Below, in pieces: positions 42,889 to 51,312 of a stretch of DNA of 64,000 bases. This DNA is from Bradyrhizobium sp. (GTDB lineage Bacteria; Pseudomonadota; Alphaproteobacteria; Rhizobiales; Xanthobacteraceae), in NCBI RefSeq assembly GCF_027307225.1, contig NZ_DAHUXJ010000116.1, forward strand, positions 1-64,000, written 5' to 3'. A model generated the notes under the pieces. It was not told the origin of the DNA, did not search any database, and worked only from the letters and a program-made list of their open reading frames with translations. Positions within the stretch are counted from its first letter, which is position 1; every line of letters begins with the position of its first letter. The position numbers were made by a program, and so were the translations under genes.

Positions 42889-43028
42889 ATTTGCCTGACA
42901 GTCCCGTCCTTCCGAGAAAAATATTTCGTTTCACGTCCCACCCAAATCAATGGTTCTTCTTTGCCGTCCCGCCTCACACAAGGGGCGTTTCGCGGTCGTC
43001 ACGGACGTTGGGTTAAGGGACGCGGTGA
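42889..43028. repeat. Left copy (5' part) of a long dispersed repeat
   Basis: ATTTGCCTGACAGTCCC through GAGAAAAATATTTCG to GCCGTCCCGCCTCACACAAGGGGCG and TCGTCACGGACGTTGGG. The same string of blocks starts the longer copy at 44289-44711. I recognise it as a several-hundred-bp repeat common in Bradyrhizobium-like genomes; only its first third is present here. Confidence 0.8.
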
Positions 43029-43029
43029 T

Positions 43030-43338
43030 TTACGCCGCTGACGTCAGCGGCCGCGCGCGCTCAATCCGCTTGCGCTGGCGCGGAGAATGCATTGCCTCCC
43101 ACAGATCGCTGCGCCGCTGCACGTTGAGCCAGAACTCCGCGCTATTGCCGAACACGCGGGCGAGGATGAGGGCGGTTACCGCAGTCACATTGTGCTTGTT
43201 GTTGCACAGCTCGTTGACGTGCTTGTGTTGCACGCCCATGGCTTCAGCCAGTGCCCCTTGCGTCAGGCCGACCGGCTTCATGAACTCTTCGACCAGAATT
43301 TCGCCGGATGTCGCCGGCTTGCGTTTTGTCATCAACAT
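43030..43338 (-). CDS. HigA-type XRE antitoxin, orphan
   Basis: 102 aa. It has the HigA pattern: PATSGEILVEEFMKPVGLTQGALAEAMGVQHKHVNELCNNKHNVTAVTALILARVFGNSAEFWLNVQ, an HTH domain followed by the conserved FWLNVQ helix. GAGG six bases before ATG 43338 supports the start; the ORF begins nine codons earlier. In a complete module a higB toxin gene would precede it on this strand, but no HigB-like sequence is found between 43339 and 43494. The adjacent RelE-like toxin is on the opposite strand and has its own antitoxin. Confidence 0.85.
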   Translation of the reverse strand: MLMTKRKPATSGEILVEEFMKPVGLTQGALAEAMGVQHKHVNELCNNKHNVTAVTALILARVFGNSAEFWLNVQRRSDLWEAMHSPRQRKRIERARPLTSAA

Positions 43339-43494
43339 GGCTTGCCTCAATCGCGCTGCGTTCACTATCCCACCGAGAGAGCAGCCGCTCCAACAGCTGG
43401 CGATAGTGATTTCCGCCCGGTGGTTGCGTTATTGGACCCGACATGGCCACGTGCGGGATAACCGCTTGCCATTTAGTAACATATATGATACCAA

Positions 43495-43836
43495 TTGATC
43501 CACGTTGAGGAATTTATCACCGATGAGGATGTGAGTCCCTTTCGGCGTTGGTTCGACGGCCTCGACGAACAGGCGGCGGCGCTGGTGACCATTGCCATCG
43601 ATCGGCTTGGCGAAGGCAACATTTCGAATGCCAAGGCGCTCGGTGAAGGCGTCTCTGAACTGCGAATTAACCGAGGCCCCGGCTACCGGGTTTACTTCGG
43701 ATGGGACGGCAAGGTGCTCGTCATTCTACTCGGAGGCGGCACCAAAAGAAGGCAGCAGAGCGACATACAGGCTGCACTGCGCCACTGGCGGACCTACAAG
43801 GCGCGCAAGGCTGCCGGACGGACGAAGAGGAAATGA
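43495..43836 (+). CDS. RelE/HigB-like toxin (phage Gp49 family)
   Basis: 113 aa. The pattern FRRWFDGLDEQAAALVTIAIDRLGEGN, LGEGVSELRINRGPGYRVYFGWDGKVLVILLGGGTKRRQQSDI is that of the Gp49-like addiction-module killer proteins. These mRNA interferases act on the ribosome. The best start is TTG at 43495, giving MIHVEEF; a nearby ATG at 43485 is out of frame. It overlaps the antitoxin start by 4 bp (ATGA), the toxin-first order typical of this subfamily. Confidence 0.88.
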   Translation: MIHVEEFITDEDVSPFRRWFDGLDEQAAALVTIAIDRLGEGNISNAKALGEGVSELRINRGPGYRVYFGWDGKVLVILLGGGTKRRQQSDIQAALRHWRTYKARKAAGRTKRK

Positions 43837-44165
43837 CCATGCCCCTGACGAAAAGCTTTCGCGAAACCGTGCGGGCGCGGGCGCGACGCGACGCCAAATT
43901 TCGCCGGGCGCTGCTGGGCGAGGCGATACAGGCGCTGCTCGATAGCAATCTGGAGGACGGTCGTGCTGCGCTGCGCTCGTGCATCAACGCCACGGTCGGC
44001 TTTGAAAAGCTCGGCGCGACGCTCGGCCAATCGCCGAAGAGCCTGATGCGTATGTTCGGACCAACAGGCAATCCCACCGCCGAAAACCTGCTCGCCGTCA
44101 TCGGTGTTTTGCAAGCGGAGATTGGGGTTCGATTGCAGGTGCGCGCGGTGGCCGACGCCGCCTAA
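43833..44165 (+). CDS. Antitoxin of the Gp49-like toxin (HTH, HI1420-type)
   Basis: 110 aa. An N-terminal helical part (SFRETVRARARRDAKFRRALLGEAIQALL) and a degenerate XRE-like HTH (TVGFEKLGATLGQSPKSLMRMFGPTGNPTAENLLAVIGVLQAEIGVRL) match the DNA-binding antitoxins paired with Gp49 toxins. It should neutralise the toxin and repress the operon. The start ATG 43833 overlaps the toxin stop; the 154-aa ORF was trimmed. An hsdR remnant begins 11 bp downstream. Confidence 0.88.
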   Translation: MTMPLTKSFRETVRARARRDAKFRRALLGEAIQALLDSNLEDGRAALRSCINATVGFEKLGATLGQSPKSLMRMFGPTGNPTAENLLAVIGVLQAEIGVRLQVRAVADAA

Positions 44166-44176
44166 GGAAGATCCTG

Positions 44177-44257
44177 ATGTCGAATTTCGCCTTCCTCGCC
44201 GCTCAATTCCCTGCCGTGCACGAGGTGGAGGCGGAGCGTCACGCGACAGCGCGGTAG
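44177..44257 (+). pseudogene. 26-codon remnant of a type I restriction hsdR gene
   Basis: ATG preceded by AGGAAG opens a short frame MSNFAFLAAQFPAVHEVEAE ending RHATAR and a TAG stop. The opening strongly resembles the N-terminus of one class of type I restriction endonuclease subunits (MSNFAFL-A-EFP...). The rest of the roughly 1000-codon gene is absent and replaced by a dispersed repeat. It is too short for the ORF track. The antitoxin gene before it probably belonged to a toxin-antitoxin unit once sitting next to a type I restriction system. Confidence 0.65.
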
Positions 44258-44288
44258 CATAGCTTTCGAAACCTTTGGCGCTGCAATC

Positions 44289-44711
44289 TGATTTGCATTC
44301 CTGTCTACCCTTTCCTCGAAAAATATTCCGCTTTCGCCGTCGGGCAAATCGTTTCTACAAGCCTCGCCGTCCCGCCTCACACAAGGGGCGTTTCGCGATC
44401 GTCACGGACGTTGGGCGCGGGATGCGGTGGACGCTTGGGCGGCGCACGACGGGCGCGGCTTGAAGCGGACGGCGAAGGCGTGTGGTCCCGACATCTCGAC
44501 GCTGATGTCAACTCGCGATGATGCTGCGCATCACGCGGGGATGGTGGCAAGAAAGCCCGATCACCAGGGAGAGCGCGCTATAGGCCGTTAAAACCATCGC
44601 GCAGGGAAGGCCGGATCGCTCCGGCGTACCTGTGGTGACTAACTCGTGTCCTACCTTTTTTTGGACGCGAGGCTGCGGGTGCGCAAAGCATCCGGCTTTC
44701 CCTGCGCCCTC
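44289..44711. repeat. Long dispersed repeat, right copy (about 420 bp)
   Basis: It starts ATTTGCATTCCTGTC and shares with 42889-43028 the blocks GAAAAATATT, GCCGTCCCGCCTCACACAAGGGGCG and CGTCACGGACGTTGGG. It goes on through GTGTGGTCCCGAC, CACCAGGGAGAGCGCG and ends CTGCGGGTGCGCAAAG...GGCTTTCCCTGCGCCCTC. The end folds as a 16-bp stem: GCGCAGGGAAGGCCGG (44599) with CCGGCTTTCCCTGCGC (44691). I recognise it as a frequent non-coding repeat of Bradyrhizobium-like genomes. Confidence 0.85.
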
Positions 44712-44826
44712 GGTGATCCAAGGGTGAAGATTCCAGGTATCATCCGGGCGCGATTTGCGTCGCGGAAATATCGTCGTGTGTCTGCAACGCTTGGATGTTT
44801 GAAAATTGAAATCCTACACATCCGCT

Positions 44827-44992
44827 TCGTCGTCCCTGCGAAAGCAGGGACCCATAACCACAGGTGTTCGTGGTTTAAACAGGCGTCAGGCTTCCGCACT
44901 CCAACCGGTGGGCCGCGGCGTATGGATCCCGGATCGGCGCTCGCATTGGACAACGCTTCGCGTTGCCAAGAGCTCGCTTGTCCGGGACGACA
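44827..44992. repeat. Dispersed palindromic repeat of the CGTCGTCCCTGCG type
   Basis: It starts TCGTCGTCCCTGCGAAAGCAGGGACCCATAACCAC..., contains GTTCGTGGTT and GGGCCGCGGCGTATGG, and ends CTTGTCCGGGACGAC. It is the same family as the elements around the GIY-YIG gene at 37200. It fills most of the space between the long repeat and the AsmA gene, where no gene is visible. Confidence 0.8.
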
Positions 44993-45048
44993 GAGAGCGG
45001 CTACTGCTTCATCACGTCTTGCCGCCGCGCGCGGAGTTGGCCGACCGA

Positions 45049-46890
45049 TCACCTGCCAAACAGCTGCTTCATGATGTCATTCAGCGGCTGGCTATCTTGC
45101 TGGCGCGAGGGATCGTTCGGCGAGGCGTCAGGCGAGTTGCGGCCGCGAGCGGCGTCCAATCCCTGCTGGATGAGTTTGCCCAGGGTGTCGCCGAGCGAGT
45201 TGCCGCCGGTCGTGTTGTTATCATTGCCGGCGTCGTCGAGATTAATGCGCGGCGCCGTCCACGGCCCGTCAATGACAACGGGAATGCCGAAGGCGACCGG
45301 GTCCGACGTGCGTCCCTGACCTTCGGTGCTCATCACCAGCTTCGGTTCAACGCGCAGCGCCAGCGTCTGCGCGCCGAGATCAACCGTGCCGGTGCCCGTC
45401 ATTTTCACCAGTGGGCCAACCAGATTGAGGTCGGTCGTCTTCGCCTGACCCTTGTCGATGCGGAAGGATGCCGAAAGCCGGGAAAGATCGGTCGCTTTCT
45501 CCTGGCCTTCCTGCCAGCCCGAAAGCGTGCCTGACGTGAGCGAGCGGATCATCTGCGCCACGTTGAGGCCGCGGATGGCGCCGTCGGCGAAATTGGCCTT
45601 CACCGTGCCGGAAAGGTTCGACATGATCGCCTGCTGGCTTTGGCCATTGGAGCGAACGTCGATTTTCGCTTGCAGCTTGCCGTCGAGCTTGTCGAATCCG
45701 GCGGTGCTGCTCAGCAAGGGAAGCGCGCGAACGCCGGAGAGATCGCTGTGGATCGTGTAGACCGGCGTTTCCTGCGAAACGTCGATATCGACGGTGCCAT
45801 TGGCCTTTCCACCATAGGCGCCGATATCGGACAGGGTGCCTTTCAGGATGCCGCTTTCGAGCGACGCCTCGATCGCCGCGGGGGCAAAGTGTGCACGCCC
45901 GATATTGAGTTCGTCGGCCGACAGGCGGACCTGCGCATCGACATAGTTGAGCCAGGCAAGCTCAATTGTTTCGGTGCTCCATGCGTTCGCAGCGGCCTCC
46001 GGCCTGGCCTGCGTTGCGGCTGCCGCGATGTCGAGGCGCTTGAAATCGAGGTCGAGCTTGACCAGGGGTTTGCTGGCGAAATCGACCGAGGCCCAGCCGT
46101 CGAAGGCGCCATTGCCGATCGTGCCGGAGAGGCTATTGATCAGGACCGTGCTGCCGTTGATCCGAAGCTCCGCCTTGCTCGACAGCGGCGCCTGCAACAG
46201 GCCGGGCGCCTCGAGCGAGAACTCGGCAGGAAGGGTCTGCCGTTGCATCGACGGGTCGCCCAACGAAGCCTTGAGGTTGAATGTCAGCGGATGGCCGCCC
46301 GCGCGGGCGTTGCCATCGAGGTTGAGATGGCGGTCAGCGCCGATCGTCGCATTGGCGCTGATACCCTCGATGTGCTCTTCCACCCGATCATGGGTATTGA
46401 AAAAAATGACCGTGCCCTCAGTGACGGCGATGCGCTTGATGGTCGTGGCGCTCGACGTGGCCGCTTCTGGCGGCGCGGCCGGCGCGGCGGAAGTCGATTT
46501 GGCCACAGCGCGCCGTTCACGGAGCAGCGGAATGCTGGCGGTGGGGCGATTGATCACAAGCTCGGTGATATCAGGCTGGCCCGACCACAGGCTGCGCAGC
46601 GTCAAGTCGGCCCGGAGGCTGCCGATGGTCAACCGATGGCCGGTGTCGTGGTCCTCGGTGTCCCGGTCCTTGGGCGGCTGCAGCGTTACCTCGCTCATCG
46701 TGACGTTGAGCCAAGGCCACAGCCCGACCCTGGTCGAACCCTTGACCGTCAGTCGGTAGCCGGTCTCGCGCGCGACCCGCTGTTGAATGCTGGACGTCAA
46801 AGACCCGGCGGGCATTCCGACGATCAGCAGCAATGCCGCCACGACGACCATGGCGGCAATAACCCCGCCTGCAATTTTCAAGGCTCTCAT
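45049..46890 (-). CDS. AsmA family protein
   Basis: 613 aa. One N-terminal transmembrane helix (IAGGVIAAMVVVAALLLIVGMP, about 6-27) anchors a long periplasmic part. Typical AsmA phrases are GYRLTVKGSTRVGLWPWLNVTMSEVTL at the start and, near the C-terminus, VKANFADGAIRGLNVAQMIRSL and DLNLVGPLVKMTGTGTVDLGAQTLALRVEPKL. AsmA-like proteins are involved in lipid transport to or assembly of the outer membrane. It is 114 bp downstream of the RND pump gene on the same strand. The C-terminal tail (about 560-613) is polar and probably disordered. Confidence 0.92.
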   Translation of the reverse strand: MRALKIAGGVIAAMVVVAALLLIVGMPAGSLTSSIQQRVARETGYRLTVKGSTRVGLWPWLNVTMSEVTLQPPKDRDTEDHDTGHRLTIGSLRADLTLRSLWSGQPDITELVINRPTASIPLLRERRAVAKSTSAAPAAPPEAATSSATTIKRIAVTEGTVIFFNTHDRVEEHIEGISANATIGADRHLNLDGNARAGGHPLTFNLKASLGDPSMQRQTLPAEFSLEAPGLLQAPLSSKAELRINGSTVLINSLSGTIGNGAFDGWASVDFASKPLVKLDLDFKRLDIAAAATQARPEAAANAWSTETIELAWLNYVDAQVRLSADELNIGRAHFAPAAIEASLESGILKGTLSDIGAYGGKANGTVDIDVSQETPVYTIHSDLSGVRALPLLSSTAGFDKLDGKLQAKIDVRSNGQSQQAIMSNLSGTVKANFADGAIRGLNVAQMIRSLTSGTLSGWQEGQEKATDLSRLSASFRIDKGQAKTTDLNLVGPLVKMTGTGTVDLGAQTLALRVEPKLVMSTEGQGRTSDPVAFGIPVVIDGPWTAPRINLDDAGNDNNTTGGNSLGDTLGKLIQQGLDAARGRNSPDASPNDPSRQQDSQPLNDIMKQLFGR

Positions 46891-47004
46891 ATCGGTCTTC
46901 CAGCTGCAAAGATGTGTGACTTATGACACAAGTCGTTCGATGCAGTTCCGTTGCGTGAAGCGATCGAATCTGGCGAAGGCGGAACCTCCAATTCGCCGCA
47001 CTGG

Positions 47005-50000
47005 TCACTCGGCTGCCGGTGAATGGAGAATCGCCGGCGGCTTTCGATCCTCACCTTGGCCAGAATCGTCGCGACGATCGCTCGACGTGACGAACCGCCG
47101 CGCGAAGCGCCAGATCAGCGTGCCGATGTCATCCATCACCATGAACATCGCCGGCACGAACACCAGCGACAGGATGGTCGAAAAGATCAGGCCGCCGATC
47201 ACCGCGAGCGCCATCGGCGAACGGAATTCGCCGCCGGCGCCGAAGGCCAGCGCGGAAGGCATCATGCCGGCCGCCATCGCGATCGTAGTCATCACGATCG
47301 GGCGGGCGCGTTTCATGCCGGCGTCGATGATGGCATATTCACGCGTCCTGCCTTCGCGCATGGATTCCACCGCGAATTCGACCAGCATGATCGCGTTCTT
47401 GGTGACGATGCCCATCAGCATCAGGATGCCGATCCACACCGGCGTCGTCAGCTGCTTTCCGGTCAGAAGCAGCGCGGCGATCGCGCCACCGATCGAAAGC
47501 GGCAGCGAGAACAGAATCGTGATCGGCTGCAGGAACGTACCGAATAGCAGCACCAGCACCGCGTAGACCATCATCAGGCCGGCGGTGATGGCGGTGGCAA
47601 AGCCCGCCGACAATTCGTTGAGGCTTTCGGCGTCGCCGGAAGGATTGACGGTCACGCCCTTCGGCAGGGTCTTCATGACCGGCAGTTCATAGATCCTTTT
47701 GGTCGCGGTTCCGAGCGCGGCCGTGCCGACAAGATCGGCGGCGACCGTCGCCTGCCGTTCGCGGTCGTAGCGGTTGATGCTGGTCGGCCCCTGGCCAAGT
47801 TTGACGTCGGCGACCACGGATAATGGGACGCCGCCGTGGCCGCCGCCGAGCGGAACCCGCAACTGCTCCAGCGTCTGCAAGTCGCCGCGCGCGCTATCTT
47901 CAAGCTGAACCCGGATCGGCACCTGGCGGCCGCCGGCATCGAACTTGGCGAGCGCCGGGCCGACGTCGCCGATGGTGGCGACGCGAATGGTCTCCGACAG
48001 GCTCTCGGTGGAAACGCCGAGCCGCGCAGCCAGATCGGCCCGTGGCTGGATGCGCAGCTCCGGCCGGTCCAGCGCGGTTTCGGAGATCACGTTGGCGATC
48101 AGCGAAATCCGCTTCATCTGGTTGGCGAGTTCGCTCGCAACGTTGTTGACGATGTTGCTGTCGGCGCCGGTGACGACGAGCGAGATCGCGCGCAGGCCGT
48201 TTTCGTCGAGGAACCAGAAACGAATGTCAGGGACGTTTGCGAGCTCCTTGCCGATCGAAAGCTCGAGTTCGCGCTGGGTAATCTCGCGTTCGGTCTTCGG
48301 CGTGTAGTTGATGATCAAAGCCGCGCGGCGCACTTCGAATGTGCCGGGCGGAATCCGGCCACCATCGACGAAAACGCTTCGTACTTCGGGTCGCTTGCGC
48401 AACCGGGCCACGATCTGCTCGGTGACCTTCTCGGTGAAGGCAAGCTGCGAGCCGGGCGGCAGCTCGATGGCGAGCAGCGAACGCGCGGTGTCCTGTGCCG
48501 GCAGGAAGCCCTGCGGCAGCAGCGTGATGCTCCAGATCGAGGCGGCAAAGATGCCGAACCCGATCATCACCGTGACGAAGTAGTGCTTGACCGACCAGGT
48601 CACGAGCTTCGTGTAGGTCTGGAGCACGCGGCCGGGCGCCGGATCGTCGTGCGAATGATCCTTGAGGAAGTAGGCGGCCAGCACCGGCGTGACGAAGCGC
48701 GCCGCGAGCAGCGAGAAGAACACCTGAACCGAAACCGTAATGCCGAATTGCTTGAAAAACTGTCCGGCGATGCCCGACATGAAACTGGCGGGCGCAAAAA
48801 TCGCGATGATCGCCAGGGAGATCGCAATCACCGCCAGACCAATCTCGTCGGCGGCCTCGAGCGCCGCGCGGTAGGGCGATTTGCCCATCCGCATGTGGCG
48901 CACAATGTTCTCGATCTCGACGATCGCATCGTCGACGAGAATGCCCGTCGACAACGTGATGGCGAGGAAGCTGACGAGATTGAGGGAGAAGCCGAGAATG
49001 TCCATCGCCCAGAACGCCGGGAAGATCGACAGCGGCAGTGAAATTGCGGCGATAATGGTGGCGCGGATGTCGCGCAGGAACAAAAGCACGATGATGACGG
49101 CCAGGATCGCGCCTTCGAACAGGGTCGAGATCGCTGCCTCGTAATTGCCCTTGGTGTATTCGACCGAAGTATCGATCAGCTTCAGATCGACCTCGGGATG
49201 GGCAATTTTCAGAGCGTCGATGCGCTTCTGCACGGCGGCCGCGACCACCACGTCGCTGGCGCCTTTGGAGCGCTTGATGCCGAGCGCCACCACCGGTTCG
49301 CCGTTGAAGCGCGCAAACGTCCGGCGATCGGCGATGGTATCGGTGACCGTTCCGAGATCGTCGAGCCGGACCTCGCCGCCGTTCGGCAGGCTGATCATGG
49401 TGCCGGCGAGTTCGTTGAGGGTCTTGGCGCCGGCGAGCGTGCGGATAGCCTGGTCGTTCTTGCCGATTTCGGCCCGCCCGCCGGCGAGATCGACATTGGT
49501 GCCGCGCAGGCGGTGGGAGACATCGACCGCGGTCAGCCCTGCGGCCTGCAGGCGATCGGGATCGAGCGAGACCAGAATTTCGCGCTCGACACCGCCGATA
49601 CGCTCAACCTGGGCGACGTTGCGCACGCCTTGCAGCGCGCGTTTGACCACGTCGTCGACGAAGTAAGACAGTTGCTCCGGCGTCTTGCCGGGCGAAATCG
49701 CGGCATAGGTGACGATCGGCAGGCCGATGACATCGACGCGCTGGATAAGCGGCTCGTTGACGTTCTGCGGCAGGTTGGCGCGCACGCGCGTCACCGCGTC
49801 CTTGACGTCGTTGAGCGCGCGGTCGGTGTTGGTTTCCAGCGCGAACTGGATCGTCGTCACCGACAGGCCGTCGGTGATCGACGACGAGATGTGCCGCACG
49901 CCCTCGACGCCGGAGACGCCGTCTTCGATCGTCTTGGTGACCTGCGCTTCAAGTTCGGCGGGGGCGGCGCCGAACTGTGAGACCGCCACCGAAATCACCG

Positions 50001-50133
50001 GAATATCGGCGCTGGGCAGCCGCGTCACCGCCAGGTGCGTGAAGCTGACCCAGCCCAACAACAGGAGAATGATTGAAAAGACGACCGACGGAAGCGGGTG
50101 GCGGATCGACCATGCCGAAATATTGAGAGCCAT
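47005..50133 (-). CDS. RND efflux pump inner-membrane subunit (HAE1/AcrB-like)
   Basis: 1042 aa with the expected 12 transmembrane segments in two repeats and two large periplasmic loops. The opening MALNISAWSIRHPLPSVVF, TM4 with the proton-relay pair (ILVDDAIVEIENIVRHM) and the second repeat (KNAIMLVEFAVE) are typical. It exports hydrophobic or amphiphilic compounds using the proton gradient, with the adaptor encoded immediately upstream; an outer-membrane channel gene is not in this window. The start overlaps the adaptor stop by 1 bp (TGATG). Confidence 0.95.
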   Translation of the reverse strand: MALNISAWSIRHPLPSVVFSIILLLLGWVSFTHLAVTRLPSADIPVISVAVSQFGAAPAELEAQVTKTIEDGVSGVEGVRHISSSITDGLSVTTIQFALETNTDRALNDVKDAVTRVRANLPQNVNEPLIQRVDVIGLPIVTYAAISPGKTPEQLSYFVDDVVKRALQGVRNVAQVERIGGVEREILVSLDPDRLQAAGLTAVDVSHRLRGTNVDLAGGRAEIGKNDQAIRTLAGAKTLNELAGTMISLPNGGEVRLDDLGTVTDTIADRRTFARFNGEPVVALGIKRSKGASDVVVAAAVQKRIDALKIAHPEVDLKLIDTSVEYTKGNYEAAISTLFEGAILAVIIVLLFLRDIRATIIAAISLPLSIFPAFWAMDILGFSLNLVSFLAITLSTGILVDDAIVEIENIVRHMRMGKSPYRAALEAADEIGLAVIAISLAIIAIFAPASFMSGIAGQFFKQFGITVSVQVFFSLLAARFVTPVLAAYFLKDHSHDDPAPGRVLQTYTKLVTWSVKHYFVTVMIGFGIFAASIWSITLLPQGFLPAQDTARSLLAIELPPGSQLAFTEKVTEQIVARLRKRPEVRSVFVDGGRIPPGTFEVRRAALIINYTPKTEREITQRELELSIGKELANVPDIRFWFLDENGLRAISLVVTGADSNIVNNVASELANQMKRISLIANVISETALDRPELRIQPRADLAARLGVSTESLSETIRVATIGDVGPALAKFDAGGRQVPIRVQLEDSARGDLQTLEQLRVPLGGGHGGVPLSVVADVKLGQGPTSINRYDRERQATVAADLVGTAALGTATKRIYELPVMKTLPKGVTVNPSGDAESLNELSAGFATAITAGLMMVYAVLVLLFGTFLQPITILFSLPLSIGGAIAALLLTGKQLTTPVWIGILMLMGIVTKNAIMLVEFAVESMREGRTREYAIIDAGMKRARPIVMTTIAMAAGMMPSALAFGAGGEFRSPMALAVIGGLIFSTILSLVFVPAMFMVMDDIGTLIWRFARRFVTSSDRRDDSGQGEDRKPPAILHSPAAE

Positions 50134-51044
50134 CAGCGTACCTGCGTCCGGTCGAGTGCATCGGGGAATACGGTCTTGATGTGGTCGCCGTCGTGCAGCG
50201 AAGAGCCGGCATCGGCCACGACGACTTCGCCGACATTGAGGCCTTCGAGGATTTCCGTCGAGGTGTCGGAGACGAGGCCGACCTTCACCTTCCGCGTTTC
50301 GATGATGTTGTCCTTGACCACCTGAACGGTGAGATGGTCAATCGCGGTGCGCGGGATCGCAACGCCGCAACTGCGCTTGGCGTCGATGCTGGCCTTCGCA
50401 AACATGCCGATCTTGACATCGGAACTGCCATTCAGCGCTATCCGGACATGGCCGAGCTGGGTGTTGCGATCGATCTGTGGCGACACCAGGCGCACGCGGC
50501 CGACAATCTCCGGACCATTGTCACGGACGATCCGCGCGGTCGCGCCGGGGCTCAGCTTTGCCATGTGAACCGCCGGTACCTCGGCGTCGAGGTCGATCTC
50601 GCTATTGACGGCAATGCGGAACATCGGTCCGGCCTGCGGCGAGGCGGGCGCGCCGGCAATGGTGTTGACCTGGGTGACAAGTCCGGCGGCGGGCGCGCGC
50701 AGCGAGGTCGGGTTGCGCGAATAATTTCCCCCTGGCGGAGGGGCAAGGCGCGCCAATTCCTGGTTATCGGCGACAGTCTCGCCCTCGCGGACCAGCACTT
50801 CCGTGACCCTCGAACCCTCCTGCTCGACGCCAGCCACGGCCTCGTGGCGCGGCACCACAAATCCGGTCGCCCGCACCAGATCTGAAAAGCAGGCGTTGGC
50901 CGATTTGGCGACGACGACAAGTGCGTTGCCGGCCATCTCCTTTTTTCCGGCGTGCCAGCGATGCTCGAACCAGTACCAGCTGGCCCCGAGGACGATGAAG
51001 AATACAAGCGCCAGCGCGGGCTTGACGTAGTGGGAAAGGTTCAT
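50133..51044 (-). CDS. RND efflux periplasmic adaptor (membrane-fusion protein)
   Basis: 303 aa. An N-terminal transmembrane segment (YVKPALALVFFIVLGASWYWF) is followed by lipoyl half motifs (AGVEQEGSRVTEVLVREGETVADNQELARL and LRAPAAGLVTQVNTIAGAP) and a barrel domain with SCGVAIPRTAI. It links the RND pump to an outer-membrane channel. The start MNLSHYVK (51044) was selected; the ORF continues 24 codons upstream without a membrane signal. It is the first gene of the adaptor-pump pair. It is a paralogue of the orphan adaptor at 37662. Confidence 0.92.
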   Translation of the reverse strand: MNLSHYVKPALALVFFIVLGASWYWFEHRWHAGKKEMAGNALVVVAKSANACFSDLVRATGFVVPRHEAVAGVEQEGSRVTEVLVREGETVADNQELARLAPPPGGNYSRNPTSLRAPAAGLVTQVNTIAGAPASPQAGPMFRIAVNSEIDLDAEVPAVHMAKLSPGATARIVRDNGPEIVGRVRLVSPQIDRNTQLGHVRIALNGSSDVKIGMFAKASIDAKRSCGVAIPRTAIDHLTVQVVKDNIIETRKVKVGLVSDTSTEILEGLNVGEVVVADAGSSLHDGDHIKTVFPDALDRTQVR

Positions 51045-51076
51045 TGCCGGGCTCGGCGCTCCTTGGTCGGGGCGGA

Positions 51077-51247
51077 CTAGTGTCCCGATTCCGAAGTTCG
51101 TGCTCCATCGCAGCACCCGCCTTCACGAACTTCGGAAAAGTCATGGGCTACTCACAAACTTATTGATTCTAGTACCGCTTTTTCGATCTCAAGTCCCCGA
51201 TTGAATTCGCCGCTTGTGGTGCAGGAACTTCAAATAGACCTCACTAG
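51077..51247. repeat. CTAG-bounded repeat pair: module C plus module D, second copy
   Basis: CTAG at 51077, arms CCGAAGTTCGTG and CACGAACTTCGG, then the spacer ATGGGCTACTCACAAACTTA as at 21471, then a degenerate module D with right arm GGTGCAGGAACTTCAAATAG and final CTAG (51244-51247). It lies just upstream of the adaptor gene and may separate it from the caspase/TPR gene that is transcribed toward 51313 from further upstream. Confidence 0.85.
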
Positions 51248-51312
51248 CGGCGCGTTGGCGCGAAATCAGGTGGCTCCGTCTGCGGGAGCTTTAGATAGAT
51301 GGGTTGAATGTC

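Noticed and set aside
43244-43450. 68-aa ORF as a possible HigB toxin for the orphan HigA
   Set aside because: It overlaps HigA in another frame and lacks the HigB pattern (no DVNYEDYH-like end).
38641-44257. A complete multi-gene defence system such as BREX or DISARM
   Set aside because: Only the methyltransferase-nuclease chain is present; no helicase, PglZ-like, phospholipase D or other core partner genes are next to it.
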